Of a stretch of DNA of 6,105 bases, positions 5,419 through 6,105 are shown piece by piece. A program made the position numbers and the translations under genes. Below the pieces are notes generated by a model, which saw only the letters and a program-made list of their open reading frames with translations, did no database searches and was not told where the DNA came from. Within the stretch, counting starts at the first letter, position 1; each line of letters begins with the position of its first letter. This DNA is from Pseudomonadota bacterium (GTDB lineage: Bacteria > Pseudomonadota > Alphaproteobacteria > Rhodospirillales > UBA2165), in contig JAQCKY010000161.1 in assembly GCA_027592155.1 (NCBI GenBank), positions 1 through 6,105 on the forward strand, read 5' to 3'.

Positions 5419-6105
5419 ATGAAACATTGGTTGATCGATCTCTTGCGGTGCCCTGATTGCGGCAATGAAAAGGCACCGGCCTTCTTACTCGAAATCGAAA
5501 CTCAGGACGAAGATGACGACGTCACCAAGGGTCGCCTTGTCTGCCGGCAATGTGGCGTGGGCGTGCCAATCCAACGGGGCATACCGCGATTCGTCGCAGC
5601 GGATGAGGATTATGCCGGTAATTTTGGCGAGCAGTGGAACCGTTTTCGAACCACCCAAATTGATCGGCTATCCGGACACCGCCTCTCGGAAACACGGTTT
5701 TTAAATGACACCAAGTGGTCCACCGACTGGCTACGCGGCAAACTGATCGTTGACGCCGGCTGCGGGGCCGGGCGATTTACGGATGTCATGGCCGAACTGG
5801 GTGCGCGGGTCGTCGCCTGCGATCTATCCAATGCAGTCGATGCCTGCCGCGATACGGTGCGGGATAAAGCGGGCCATCGAGATGACCGGGGTGACGTCGA
5901 AATATTGCAAGCCAACCTGCTCAACCTGCCGCTTAGAGGCGAGTTGTTCGACGGACTGTTCTGCATGGGGGTCATCCAACATACGCCGGACCCGGGGGCA
6001 GTCATGCGGGCGCTGCCCCGCCACCTGAAACCCGGCGGGCGCCTCGCCTATAACTTTTATGAAATCGATCCGCTCTCAAAATATCAGGCGATTAAATATT
6101 GGCTG
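5419..6105 (+). CDS. Trm112-like zinc ribbon plus class I SAM-dependent methyltransferase (3' end outside window)
   Basis: The frame is open from ATG 5419 to the window edge, giving 229 residues without a stop. The N-terminus is a Trm112-like zinc ribbon with CPDC (Cys11, Cys14) and CRQC (Cys42, Cys45), separated by an acidic linker, followed by the usual GIPRFV (54-59) and a FGEQWNRF segment (69-76). A Rossmann-type methyltransferase domain follows: motif I VDAGCGAGRF (111-120), the acidic end of beta-2 VVACDLS (131-137), QANLLNLPL (164-172, motif II region), FDGLFCMGVIQHTPDP (177-192) and HLKPGGRLAYNFY (202-214, motif III region). Such fusions are common in bacteria and methylate small molecules or polyketide/sugar-type acceptors; the acceptor is not evident. 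The ribosome-binding site is weak (GGAA about 11 nt upstream), but no other start fits the zinc ribbon. It is divergent from tRNA-Leu and appears to be transcribed separately. Confidence 0.9.
   Translation, partial: MKHWLIDLLRCPDCGNEKAPAFLLEIETQDEDDDVTKGRLVCRQCGVGVPIQRGIPRFVAADEDYAGNFGEQWNRFRTTQIDRLSGHRLSETRFLNDTKWSTDWLRGKLIVDAGCGAGRFTDVMAELGARVVACDLSNAVDACRDTVRDKAGHRDDRGDVEILQANLLNLPLRGELFDGLFCMGVIQHTPDPGAVMRALPRHLKPGGRLAYNFYEIDPLSKYQAIKYWL

Noticed and set aside
5610..6005. 131-codon minus-strand frame at the right end
   Set aside because: It is antisense to the methyltransferase gene, whose zinc ribbon and SAM motifs are unmistakable on the plus strand.

Overview
The composition (roughly 60% G+C in the enzyme genes), the style of the genes and the response-regulator fragment all suggest a Gram-negative proteobacterium, most likely an alphaproteobacterium of Rhodospirillales type. 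This is inferred from sequence character only; no 16S or other phylogenetic marker is present.

Left half (1-3937): two convergent two-gene transcription units of small-molecule metabolism. On the plus strand, the 3' part of an isopenicillin-N-synthase-type Fe(II)/2-oxoglutarate oxygenase is followed 9 nt later by a complete SMP-30/gluconolactonase-type lactonase. On the minus strand, an FAD-linked 2-hydroxyacid oxidase (D-lactate dehydrogenase/GlcD type) is followed 15 nt later by a TauD/TfdA-type Fe(II)/2-oxoglutarate dioxygenase. The two units meet tail to tail with their stop codons overlapping in the tetranucleotide TTAG (1475-1478). Two different 2-oxoglutarate oxygenases, a lactonase and a flavin 2-hydroxyacid oxidase together look like an accessory catabolic locus for a hydroxy- or sugar-acid-like compound; the substrate cannot be read from the sequence.

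Middle (3938-5176): a 159-nt divergent intergenic region with repeated CTAACA half-sites leads into a small plus-strand gene that holds only the first third of a receiver domain. A 203-nt convergent intergenic region follows, containing an imperfect hairpin, a perfect 9-bp tandem repeat and a possible weak terminator. Next comes a minus-strand gene for a small exported protein of unknown function with four cysteines in the predicted mature part. This gene is about 45% G+C, clearly lower than its neighbours, and lies on the 3' side of a tRNA gene, where integrated DNA is often found.

Right end (5177-6105): a complete tRNA-Leu(UAA) on the minus strand with an encoded CCA, then a divergent 5'-partial-to-window-edge gene (5419 onward) for a class I SAM-dependent methyltransferase with an N-terminal Trm112-like zinc ribbon. 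It is open at its 3' end.

No CRISPR array, transposase, integrase or recognisable defence system is present. The parts most worth a second look are the oxygenase/lactonase/flavin-oxidase cluster, and the low-G+C orphan gene with its unusual flank beside the tRNA.
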